The notes under the pieces are model-generated. The model was given only the letters and a program-made list of their open reading frames with translations, was not told where the DNA came from and did no database searches. Shown here piece after piece: positions 45,222 through 55,800 of a stretch of DNA of 64,000 nucleotides. How positions within the stretch are numbered: the first letter of the stretch is position 1; the number at the start of each line of letters is the position of its first letter. This DNA comes from Muscardinus avellanarius (Eukaryota > Chordata > Mammalia > Rodentia > Gliridae): assembly GCA_963383645.1 (NCBI GenBank), contig OY726560.1:85733093-85797092 (forward strand). Reading direction: 5' to 3'. The position numbers were made by a program, and so were the translations under genes.

Positions 45222-46015
45222 GAAACAGGGTTTCTTGAGAAGAAACATGGTGTTTCCTTACTGGATTCTTGTCTGCAACAAACAAAGAATGATATCTGCA
45301 GATGGCAGGAAGGGGAGCAAGAAATTTATTGGAAACAGCAAGGAATAGGGAAAAGTGGTAGAACACCCCTAAGTGGTGTTGGGACTCTGGTGCCCAGCAG
45401 CTGCCTTCAGGACAATGCTTGAGGGTAGCCCAAGCCAAATGCCTTCAGTTGTAAGCTGCTTTCTCTCAGAATCCACGAAATCTGCCAGAAAAGAAGTGTA
45501 GGTCACCCCGAGGGGTCCTGGTTGGCCTTGATGTCCAGTGGAGGCCTTCAGGTCACTACCAGAGTGTATCCCGGGCCAAGTGCCTTCAATTCCACTCCAC
45601 CTTCTCTCAAAGCCAACGTGACCTGCAAGAGAGAAAAGCTCCCCAAAAAGGAGGGGTTCCCAGAGTGGGTAACCATCCTGGTCTAGGCGTTTATATATCT
45701 CTGTAAGTCCTCTGTTACTTGGAGTCTGGGAGGCAGTTCTTAAAATTTTCATAGGGTATTTGCATGTCCTTGAGGGGTCTCCTTCTTTCAGTAGAGGTGT
45801 CAGACTTACTCCAGGGATCTCTCCTAGGTTTTTGATTAGTGAACAGATGGTTTTGTGAAGCTTTGGTCATTCTTATCTCTGAAGCTTGGAAGGGCTGGTC
45901 TCTTTTTAGGAGCCTTGGAAATTAATTAGCATTTGTTGCCCCTCAGGAAATTAAGTTATTCTACGGAGGCCTCTTCCTTACCTGCCTACTTCTTTTCTAC
46001 CTCCTCACTAGTATC
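45222..46015 (-). mobile_element. LTR with internal tandem units, left arm (antisense)
   Basis: Minus-strand order: U3 with octamer ATGCAAAT (45758-45765), TATA-like 'atataaac' (45690-45697), two tandem units of about 145 bp (45490-45630 and 45333-45489), polyadenylation signal 'aataaa' (45325-45330), then U5 ending with 'gtttcttctcaagaaac'-type text. The same family occurs at 46172-47212 in the opposite orientation and, as an RNA-derived copy, at 38.3 kb. The ERV family is not identified. Open frames in it (for example 45369-45752) come from the repeats. Confidence 0.82.
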
Positions 46016-46171
46016 TGGAGAAGGAAATAAGGCAATATTCAATAAGATCAAGGCATAGGGATTTACTTCAGTGTGTTACTTGTGGTTGCTTGCACTTTGG
46101 CCTTTAACTCTATTTGTGCTCAATGGAAGAACACTAGCAATTTCAGAAACTATTTGCAAATAGTAATTTAC

Positions 46172-47212
46172 AGAGACCTTTTGAGGATGTAGAATAGGAA
46201 GTAGGCAGAGAGGGAAGAGGCCTTGGTAGAAAAGCTTAATTTCCTGAGGGGCTGAGGAATACTCATTAACTTCCAAGGCTCCTAAAAGATCAGCTCTTCC
46301 AAGGTTCAGAGATAAGAATGACCAAAGCTTCACAAAACCAACTGTTTACTAATCAACAAACCCAGGAGACATCACTGGAGCAAGTCTGACACTCCTACTG
46401 AAAGGAGACCCTTCAAAGGACATGCAAATGACAGTCCTACTGCAAGGAGACCCCTCAAAGGACATGCAAATACCCTATGCAAGTTCTGAGAGCTGCTTAC
46501 CAGAATCCCAAACTCCAAGCAATAGAGGACATGCAGACATATATAAACCCCTAGCACAGTCACCAAGATGGTTACCCACTCTGGGAACCCCTCCCCTTTG
46601 GGTAACTTTTCTCTCTCTCTTGCAGGTCACGTTAGCTTTGAGAGAAGGTGGGGTGCAATTGAAGGCAGTTGGCCTGGGATACACTTGGGTAGTGACCTGA
46701 ACGCCTTCACTGGACATCAAGGCCAACCAGGGCCCCTAGGGGTGACTTGCACTTCTTTTCTGGCAGATCGCATGGACTCTGGGAGAAAGTGCTTGCAACT
46801 GAAGGCACTTGGCTTAGGATACCCTCAAGTATTATCCTGAAGGCAGCTGCTGGACATCAGAGTTCCAACAGCCCTAGAGGTGTTCTGCCATTTTCCCTAT
46901 TCCTTTCTGGCAGATCGCATGGACTTTGGGAGAAAGCAGCTTGCAACTGAAGGCATTTGGCTTGGGATACCCTCAAGTATTGTCCTGAAGGCAGCTGCTG
47001 GACCTCAGAGTTCCAACAGCCCCTTAGGGGTATTCAGCCACTTTTCCCTATTCCCTGCTGCCTGCTGCTTCCAGTAAAACTTTTACTCTACTTCCTGTGG
47101 TCTGCGAGTGTCTCACCATAGACAAGAACCCGGTAAAAAAACGTTGAGTTTCTTCTCAAGAAACTCCGTTTCATCTTAAGGAAATGCCAGGTTTCTTCTC
47201 AAGAAACACCCC
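46172..47212 (+). mobile_element. LTR with internal tandem units, right arm (sense)
   Basis: U3 with a 42-bp tandem duplication that carries ATGCAAAT twice (46422-46429 and 46464-46471). TATA 'atataaa' lies at 46541-46547. Three tandem units of about 147-180 bp follow (46622-46765, 46766-46912, 46913-47092), then 'agtaaa' as a weak polyadenylation signal (47073-47078) and U5 with two copies of 'gtttcttctcaagaaac' (47148-47164 and 47191-47207). It mirrors the left arm around a centre of about 150 bp. Frames at 46422-47077 read through the tandem units and are not genes. Confidence 0.82.
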
Positions 47213-48079
47213 ATTTTACTTTCAAGATAGTAACACATCTTGGGAAAAATTATCATAAAATAAAACATGGCCCATGAACTACCAAAGTTGTAAAAGTGAA
47301 ATGCAAAATCAAGATGAACTTTATCACATTAAACATACAGTGTTAATTAGAGTTCTCAAATATGTGCTAGTTTGGCGGTAAATTAGAACTTTGAAGCTAT
47401 GTTTTCAGAGATTTTTATATTTGATTAGGTCAAAAGATTTAGATTTAATTAGTTTAATTCACAAATATGTTTAATAACATTTTCAGTAATAATGGAAAAC
47501 AAGACTTGACAGAAGAGCTCATGCTCCTCTTGACACACTCTATTCTCATATCATGATGTACTTCATCTGCTATGCTTAGTCTATGGGTACTCAGGTTCTT
47601 CATTAACATTACAAGTGTTTTATTTTTATTGAGCCTGATAATATATTCCCACAAGTAGCATTAATTTATATGAGAGAAAAAAACTTAAGAGATAATTTAC
47701 TTCTTAGATTCATTGAATCAAAGTAATACATTATTTATTCAAAAATTCTAGCTTATGAGAATTTTTAAATTAATAGCCTTGTCAAATATTTTTTTTTATT
47801 TCAAAGCAGATAATGCATTAGAAAAGGTATCATTTAATTGGTAAAAGAATATTCCAAAGCAGTGTGGAATATAGGTACAAACTTGAAAATAATTGAAATT
47901 TAGCTTTACTGAAGAATATCAGGCTACAAAATGGGCTTCAGAAAAATGAAGAGAGAGACCCATAGAAGTGGAAATAGACTGGGGAAGAGAGGCCAGGTAA
48001 GAAAAAAGGAGACTTGAGGAAAAATATAGTTCAAATAATGTTATTTTCATATATAAAAATTCACTATGTAACCTTATTA
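47213..48079. other. Unassigned AT-rich sequence
   Basis: No gene or repeat family recognised. Confidence 0.5.
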
Positions 48080-48210
48080 AACACACAGGGAGGAAGGGGA
48101 AGTACTAAAACACTCCAAGTGCTGTGTGCACATACATTTGTATCTCTTTGAATCTCACTCTGATGTATGCTTTAAATATACAGATAGAAGTATAAAATAT
48201 ATTTTAAAAA
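48080..48210 (+). mobile_element. LINE-1 3' end, old, sense
   Basis: 'gctgtgtgcacatacatttg', 'ctctttgaatctcactctga' and 'tacagatagaagtataaa' follow L1 3'UTR order with many changes. Confidence 0.6.
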
Positions 48211-48537
48211 AAGATCAGATTAAATATTAACTGGTCTAGGAAAGCCAAGGATATCACTTTAAATATTATTCAACTTGCCATGTGAAAACCACCAATAAGA
48301 GGAAAAAAACCTCAAAATTGTATCTGTTTATATCTACTACACTTCTCAGGGTTACATAAAATATTACTAGTGAACATAAATTTTTACAAAAGTAAATGTG
48401 GTAGACTAACCCTTCAATTTTTTAAAATTATGCATTTGGCTAATGAATTTGTAACATACAGTATAGTGTATTTGGGAGTGATTTATGTTTGTATTGGCTT
48501 TATCTTTATATCAAAATTTATTATCAGAAACAGGGCT

Positions 48538-48597
48538 ATCAATTCAGTTGCCAATTTCTTCATTGAGTTATTTGTTTTGCTAGTGTAGAGTTTTTTG
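48538..48597 (-). mobile_element. LINE-1 inverted 5' segment (short)
   Basis: 'cattgagttatttgttttgc' then 'tagtgtagagttttttgag' is antisense L1, matching 50.88-50.92 kb. It joins sense L1 at 48598. Confidence 0.85.
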
Positions 48598-49392
48598 AGA
48601 TGCAAATAAAAACTACACTAAGATTCCATCTAACCCCAATCAGAGTGGCAAGTATTAAGAAATCAAATAACAACAAATGCTGGCAAGGATACAGGGAAAG
48701 AGGAACTCTTTTACACTGTTGGTAGGAGTGCAAACTAGTTTATCCACTATGGATATCAGTGTGAACTGATAATGAATCCACCATATGATCCAGCCATGCC
48801 ACTCCTGTGTATCGTTCCAAAGGGGTTGAAATCAGAGAACTACATTAGCATATGCATAATCATGTTCATAGCAGCACAGTTTGTAATAGCCAAAATATGG
48901 AACCACCTTGATCTCCATCAAAAGATGAATGTATTGCAAAATTATGGGAAATATACACAATGCAATTCTATTCAGCTCTAAAGAAGAAGAAAATAATCTA
49001 ATTCACCAGAAGATGGAAAGACCTGGAGAACATTATGTTAAGTGAGATCAGCCAAGCACAGAAAGAGAAGGGATATACGTTTTCTCTAATATGCCCAAAC
49101 TAGGAAGTAGTAGAAATACGAGTGGGAGTCCAGATAATGGAAGAAAACCTAAATAAAGCTAGAATGAAAGGGTAGGAGAGGAAGAAGGATGAGGTTGATT
49201 AATGGAGGAGCTACATTCGAATATGTATAAATAAAAGTATGAATGTAGCATGGTTAACCAGGACACTCGGTGTTGGGAAGGGGGAAAGGAAAATGGGGGA
49301 GAGAGGGCACCAAGAAAGGGGGAAAGGAAAATGGGGGAGAGAGGGCACCAAGCATAGCCTGAATGTCATCTTTGTATAATCCACATAAATAA
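48598..49392 (+). mobile_element. LINE-1 3' segment, sense (5'-inverted insertion)
   Basis: From 'atgcaaataaaaactacact' through 'caacaaatgctggcaaggat', 'atggaaccaccttgatctcc' and 'acattatgttaagtgagatc' to the tail 'atccacataaataaaaaga'. The 3'UTR contains a 38-bp tandem duplication. Confidence 0.93.
49277..49352 (+). repeat. 38-bp tandem duplication in L1 3'UTR
   Basis: 49277-49314 and 49315-49352 differ at one position. The unit is a purine-rich stretch ending in 'gagagggcaccaag'. The related L1 at 55.7 kb has a single copy. Confidence 0.95.
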
Positions 49393-49739
49393 AAAGAATG
49401 AGGGATATCTCATATATGACTGGTAATTATAATTTTGACCAGGTGTACCAAAAATAACAAAAAATTCAAAATATGCTTATATGCTAGCCCCATTTCTGAT
49501 TCCTTATTTGAGGTAAATTCCTCTATTGATATTATTTTTCCTTTTGTTTTTAATGTCAATATAAATAAATCTATTTACCTGTTAATATATATTTCTATTG
49601 TAAGGGCTCTGTCAATCATGCTTATTAGCTACTACAAATTAGGATTCAAATGGATTTATCTCAAACTGCATTGCCAAAATATCAATAATGTAAATATTTG
49701 TTTACTGAGATCACCATGAATAATCATAGAAAAATTCTT

Positions 49740-50341
49740 TATTTTTAAATTTTTTATGTGGATCATATTAAAAATGGCATGCATTCACACAGTGCTTGGT
49801 GCACTGCTCCTCCCACTCCCCTTCCCCCCTCCCAATAATGAGGGTCTAGGTTGACCATGCTACATTCACATTTATACACATATTCAAATGTAGCTCCTCC
49901 ATTAATCAACCTCAGCCTTCTTCTTCCCCTACCCTTCCTTTCTAGCTTAGCTGAGGTTTCCCCTCTATTATCTGGATTTTCTCTGGTGTCCCTAATACTC
50001 CCCAGTTTGAGCATATTAGAGAAAACATAAGTTTCTTCTCTTTCTGTGCTTGGCTGATCTCACTTAACATAATGTTCTCCAGGTCTTTCATCTTCTTGAA
50101 AAATTATATAATTTTGTTTTTTATAGGTGAGTAGAATTCCAACGTGTGTATTTCCCATAATTTTGTAATCCATTAATTTGTTGATGGAGACCTAGGTTGG
50201 TTTCATATTTTGGCTATTACAAATTGTGCTCCTATGAATATGGATATGCATATGTTAATGTATTTCTCTGGTTTTAATCCCTTTGGAAAGATACTCAGGA
50301 GTGGTATAGTCTGATCATATGGTGGATCCATTCCCAGTTTT

Positions 50342-50373
<32 letters not shown>

Positions 50374-51940
50374 TTCATTTATTTGTGGTACTGGGGGTGG
50401 AACCCAGAGGCTTTCTACCTCCAGGCTATACTCCCAGACCTATTTTATATTTTATTTAGAAACAGGGACTCACTAAGTTGCTGAGAGCCTCACTAAGTAG
50501 CTGAGACTGGCTTTGAACCTGTGTAATCCTCCTGTCTCAGCCTCCCAAGCGTGGGTATTACAAGCGTGCGCCACCATGCCCTGCTCATTCCCAGTTTTTT
50601 AATGAATCATCACACTGATCTCCATAGCAGCTGAACTAGTTTGAACTCCCACCAATAGTGTAAAAGAGTTCATCTATCCCCACATCCTCATCAGTATTTG
50701 TTGTTATTTGGCTCTTTTTGCTTGCCACTCTAATTGGGGTTAGAAAGAATCTCAGCATAGTTTTGATTTGCATGTCCTTAAATGGTTAATGATGTTAAAC
50801 TTCTCTTCAGGTATCTATTGGCCATTTGTATTTCTTCTTTAGTGAAGTGTTTATTCAATTCGGTTACCCATTTCTTGATTGGGTTATTTGTTTTGCTAGT
50901 GTAAAGTCTTTTGAGCTCCTTGTATATTCTGGATATTAGTGCTCTATCAAAGTGGTGGGCGGTAAAGATCTACTATTCTGTAGGTTTTCTCTTTAGGTTA
51001 TTGATGGTTTCCTTTGATGAGCAAAACCTTTTTAGTTTGATGCCATCCAACTTGTTAATTCTTGCTTAAATTTTCTTTGCTTTGTAGGTATTCTTGAGAA
51101 GGTTATTACTTGTGCCTATATATTGGAGTGTTGAGCCTATGCCCTCCTCTAATAACTTAACAGTCTCTGGTCTAATTTCTAAGTCTTTGATCCATCTCAA
51201 GTTGATTCCTGTGCACAGTGAGAAGGATTCAGTTCTTTTGATATGGTTTTGAATGCCTATAGCTAGAATTTTGTTTAGAATTTTTGCATTTATGTTTATC
51301 AAGGACATTGGTCTGTAATTTTCTTTTCTTGAGTTGTCTTTATTTGGTTTTGATATTAATGTGATACTGGTCTCAGAGAAAGAATTTGGGAGAATTTTAT
51401 CATTTTAAATTTTCCAGAATTATTGTGAAGTAGTGGCATTAGTTCTTCACTGAAGGTTTAATAGAATTCAGCTGGAAACCCATCAGGGTCTGAGTTTATC
51501 TTTGATGGCAAAATTTTTATTGCTGTTTCTATTTTTTCTTGCTATTGATTGGATTAAGCTTGCTATATCCTCTTGGTTCAGTTTAGGTAGGTTATATGTG
51601 CTTAGAAATCTGCTGATTTATTCCATGTTTTCCAGTCTATTGGAATATAATTTTTCAAAATAGTTTCTGATAATCCTTTGAATTTCCCCATTGTCTGTGG
51701 TGATGTCTCTTTTTTCATATCTGATCTTAATGATTTGAATTGATTCTCTCTTTCTTTTGCTTAGGTTTACCAGGTGTTGGTCAATCTTATTGATCCTTTA
51801 AAAGAACCAGCTTTTTGTTTTGTTGATTCTTTGAATTGTTTTTATTCTCTATTTTATTTATTTATGCTGTGATTTTAGTTATTTTCTGCTTTCTGTTGGC
51901 CTTTGGATTAGACTGTTGCAGGTTTTCTAATCCTTAGATG
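49740..51940 (-). mobile_element. LINE-1, internally deleted, antisense, with nested SINE
   Basis: In L1 sense it starts near 51940 in the endonuclease/RT linker, passes part of RT, then at about 51228 jumps to the ORF2 C-terminus and continues to the 3'UTR and tail (49740). The frame at 51066-51308 reads '[20 protein letters not shown]' and then, in frame, '[20 protein letters not shown]'. In other copies these parts are more than a kilobase apart. The RT catalytic region is missing. A SINE interrupts it at 50342-50585. Confidence 0.92.
50342..50585 (-). mobile_element. B1-ID SINE with (TTTA)n tail, antisense, inside L1
   Basis: The T-rich tail has become (TTTA)n (50344-50384). Then 'ggtggaacccagaggctttc', 'ctcactaagttgctgagagc' and 'caagcgtgcgccaccatgcc'. 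The target duplication 'cattcccagtttt' is at 50329-50341 and 50586-50598. Confidence 0.95.
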
Positions 51941-52904
51941 ATAATGTTAAATTTCTGATTACCTAAATTTATGTTTCTGTCTGTATATTTCTGTTCAGTT
52001 AGAGGGTTTATTCTACATGGTAATTCAGAGAGCCGGACTCATTCTTTGTCACATTCTACCTGTCCTCAGTGACAGGGCTTCCATGCCAAAAAAAGATGAA
52101 AAAGGCTTTCTTTTAAAATGAATAAATACTGAACCTTTCTAGCTGTGTGTTTCTTCATGTGGAAAATGCAGAAGGTAAATCATTTGATTCTCCGAAACTA
52201 CTGGCTTATAATTATGCAGTAATGGAAGCGGATCATTGAAAAATCACACAAAGAAAAATTAAAGAAGACAGTTTACATATACTTTTTATATTCTGAAAAC
52301 AATTATTGATATATGTCTCAAAGAATGCATAAAAAGACAACTCCTTTAACATTTTAAAATACATTCATAACATGTAACATTATATACTATTATTACCACT
52401 AAAAAAGGTAAAAATTTTCATAATTAGTATTACCAAAGTTTTATATAGGACAAATGATAAATAAAAATATTAAAAAGGGTAACACATAAATGTTATCTGT
52501 GACTGATATGATTTTATATTTTAAAAACAAAGAATAGCAGAAAAACTAAGAGATCATTAACTGTAACACTAATGTTAATACTTTTAATTGATTTTACAGA
52601 AAAAATTTTCATGAGGACTTTTAGTGAGATGGCCTGGTACAGCTTAAATCTGGAAAAGACATATTTTTAAATTTATTAACTATGACCCATGGAAATATAT
52701 CATGGGATGAAAGATTACATTAACATAGCCACAGTTAATTCAATCAATACATTTTTATTTGGTGGAACTTAAAATTTCTTAGAGGTAATTAGAATATGAT
52801 AGGGTTGGTTCTAAAGTAATGGGAAGTTATTATTTTTAGAAGAAAATATTGCTAAAGGATGTAACAAAGTATATAGAGTGCAATACTACTAATGATGATG
52901 ATGT
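51941..52904. other. Unassigned AT-rich sequence
   Basis: No gene or repeat recognised. Confidence 0.5.
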
Positions 52905-53010
52905 GGAAAGTCTCAACAACTTAGTGAGACACTGTCTCAAGAAATGAGGTGAAGGTTGAGAGTGTTGCTCAGTGGTAAATTGGTTCTGGATTTAATCTCC
53001 AGTAACACAA
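52905..53010 (+). mobile_element. B1-ID SINE, 5'-truncated, sense
   Basis: 'gtctcaacaacttagtgaga' followed by the ID part 'gagagtgttgctcagtggta' and 'atttaatctccagtaacac'. Confidence 0.78.
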
Positions 53011-53246
53011 CACAAATAATAAGCAGAAAACTCTTCAACCACTAATGTAATATCACAGACAAATATTAATCATTTTAATATAATACAGTTGCAATGATAT
53101 GGTCACTCTCATGCAAGAATAACAATGTCAAATGATACAATCTTTCTCAGAAAAATTCTTGTGCGTCTATAGTTTTAGACATTCCCAATACCTTATGAAC
53201 TACTGTCTTTCAATAGAATATATATTCTAAGAGACTAGTAGTCAGA

Positions 53247-53437
53247 GGTGTCCAGGCATGGTGATACATAATTGTAATCGTAGTATGTAGGAAGCTGAGA
53301 GAGGAGAATTTCCACGTTGAAGGCCAGGCTGAGCAAATTATTGAGATCATGTTTCTAAATAAATCAAATAAAACACAGCTGAGGGTACAGTTCAGAGGTA
53401 GAAATCTCCTGAGTTTAATCTCCATCACCACAATAAA
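53247..53437 (+). mobile_element. B1-ID SINE, diverged, sense
   Basis: 'gtccaggcatggtgatacat' to 'gtttaatctccatcaccac'. The antisense frame at 53210-53473 is a by-product. Confidence 0.85.
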
Positions 53438-53849
53438 AGTCAGAGATGGTGACAAGATAAAGACATTCGTCATTGATTTTTACATAAAAAAAGCAATTTT
53501 TATTTTTATTGGTAATGAATTACCTAACACATAAGAGAGTACCACTGATTTGGAGAAAAACAAGCCTCTGGATAGAGCTCCATTCTGTGATATTTTACCT
53601 GTGTGATCTAGGCTGACATCTTTGCCATTTCTGAAGCTCAATTTTCGGGTCATAAGAGAGACAATGGCAATTGATATTTGACATTGAAAGATTAAGTGCT
53701 TATAAAAAACTCATGAGACAGTGCTAAGTGAAAAAGCAAAATACAGAATGTTGTATCATATGTCACCCAGTTTTAGCTATGCATTCATTTTCCATGTGCG
53801 CAAACTCAATATACACACAATATAAGCAAGGCTAGAATCTTCTTTTTTT

Positions 53850-53934
53850 CCCCCTCAGGTCTGGGGATGGAACCCAGGGGCATTTAACCTCCGAGCCACA
53901 CCCCCTGCCCTATTTTTTTATTCTTTATTTTGAA
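53850..53934 (-). mobile_element. Type-A SINE 3' half, antisense
   Basis: 'tctggggatggaacccaggg' to 'tattttgaa' is the reverse complement of a type-A tail. The B1 head is absent. Confidence 0.88.
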
Positions 53935-54023
53935 CCTGTTTCCAAATAAAAATAATATAAAAATAGGTCTGGGAGTGTAGCCCGGAAGTAGAAGGGTTTC
54001 CAGGATCCCCAGTACCACCAAAT

Positions 54024-54024
<1 letters not shown>
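53935..54024 (+). mobile_element. Type-B SINE 3' half, sense
   Basis: 'cctgtttccaaataaaaata', 'gtctgggagtgtagcccgga' and 'ccccagtaccacc'. It joins directly to the previous half in opposite orientation and runs into a TA repeat. Confidence 0.9.

Positions 54025-54030
<6 letters not shown>

Positions 54031-54068
<38 letters not shown>
54031..54068. repeat. (TA)n microsatellite
   Basis: About 18 TA units at the tail of the type-B SINE half. Confidence 0.95.
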
Positions 54069-54074
<6 letters not shown>

Positions 54075-54771
54075 ATATAAAACATTTCAAGTGTTGATAA
54101 TTTTAGTGACTGAAAGTGAAGCAAAACAAGTAGAATTCTATCTGTCATAGTGTATACAATCAAAGAAAATAACAATTAATTAATGAAAATTTTATAATTA
54201 CAAGGAAACATAATATGATGTTAATTAATTATAGAAATAGTCACACAGATCACATATAATACATGTTCATATTATGTATCTAATATAAAATACATCATAT
54301 ATACAAATATATAATATATTACAATAATATGATGTATCATAACATTATAATATATAATGAAAGACAATATATAATGGTCATAGTTGATATATAATAATAT
54401 ATAGGGAGCTAGTGAATCAATAAATTTGTTTTTTTTATGGAAAGATACTTAAAAGAGAAACTAAAATTATAAAAAGAGCAATGTTACAAGTTGAAAATAT
54501 TACAAGTCATGCTAATGATTTTTGAATTAGGGCAGGGATGAGAAGAACAGCTCACAGCATAATTTCTATTTTGTATTTCTGTGTGATGCAGCTTTCACCA
54601 AATCTAAGTTGTCTTGAAGAAAGCTTGCCAATGAGGTCAGAGAGCAGAAGGAAAATAAATAAATACTAATGATAACTTTTTGAAAGGATATTCATAAAAA
54701 CGATACAGAATTAGTTCTCTGACAACGAAATAAATACATTTAAAGAAATGTAAGGGAAATGTCAGTACACA
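54069..54771. other. AT-rich low-complexity sequence
   Basis: 54160-54420 is dominated by 'atataata'-like text. No gene recognised. Confidence 0.6.
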
Positions 54772-54972
54772 CACAATTTTTTTTCCTTTTTGTACTGAGG
54801 ATTGAACCTAGGAGTCTCCTATCTCTGAGTCACAACCCCCATTTTTTTTAAAAAAAATGTTCTTACTAAGCTGCTTAGGCTCTCAGTGTGTTCCTGAGGC
54901 TAAACCTGCATTCCTCCTATCTCAGCCTCCCAAGTTTTGGCATAGCAGGTGTCTGCCACTCTACCTGGCTCA
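54772..54972 (-). mobile_element. B1-ID SINE, antisense
   Basis: 'ggattgaacctaggagtctc', 'cttactaagctgcttaggct' and 'tctcagcctcccaagttttg'. Confidence 0.88.
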
Positions 54973-55589
54973 CACATCTTTTTTTAAATTTTTTTTTATA
55001 ATAGAGCATTTAAAGAGGCCTGGGTTTCTTAGGTTTCTTGAGCTTTTTGACAAGGTCCCAGTGAAAGGAGGACTCCTGAAAGGCAGGAGGACAATGACTA
55101 TGCTCTCACTGACCCTGTTTTGTATTCTGTTCTATTTGGATTATTAATCAAGCCCAATGATCTGAGTGGTCTCGGTGAGACATGTTGTTTTTTGCATATA
55201 AAATGTTATAGGAAAAAGTGTATTAAGAAACCTGGGAACTGCTCATAAATTCATAAAGTCTCAAATAGGAAGAATCTGACTAGTAGAAATTGAAACAATT
55301 ACGGTTGTTTATAGATGCTGATTCTTTTAAGAAAATGTCTTATATGATGCTTGCAAAATGAATTGGGCCAGCTTATATGATTAAAGTGTGTCCATAATTG
55401 CCATTTCAGAAAGCCAGAGCCCCCACTATATTTTATAGAAATTACAAACATGGAGAATGGATAGTAAGGGTTAAAGGAAGGTGGCTTGACATCAGGATTT
55501 TGACATTCCTACAAAGAGTTGGGCAGGCAGGGACCTCCTTGGTCCACCAAAGCCCAAAAGAGTTCTCTTGATAAACAACTCAATGCAAA

Positions 55590-55800
55590 AGTAGGAGATG
55601 GCGAAGGCTGAGGTGGATTAATGGAGGAGCTACATCCAAATATATGTAAAAGTATGAATGTAGCATGGTTAACCTGGATGCTCATTGTTGAGAGGGGGGG
55701 AAGGGAAAATGGTGGGGGAGAAGGCATCAAGCACAGTCTGAATGCATGCCAATTTCAATATAATCCACATAAAAATAAAAATAAATAAAAAAAAATAAAA
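55590..55800 (+). mobile_element. LINE-1 3' end, sense
   Basis: 'gattaatggaggagctacat', 'tgaatgtagcatggttaacc', 'atccacataaaaataaaaat'. Same tail type as the L1 at 48.6-49.4 kb. Confidence 0.9.

Noticed and set aside
45369..45752. 127-codon frame and the overlapping frames at 46422-47077 and 38300-38799
   Set aside because: They lie in the tandem units of an LTR. Repeated GC-richer units keep frames open by chance, and the frames are on different strands in different copies.
46622..47092. CRISPR-like or satellite array
   Set aside because: The repeat units are about 147 bp, few, degenerate and bounded by LTR features. The genome is mammalian.
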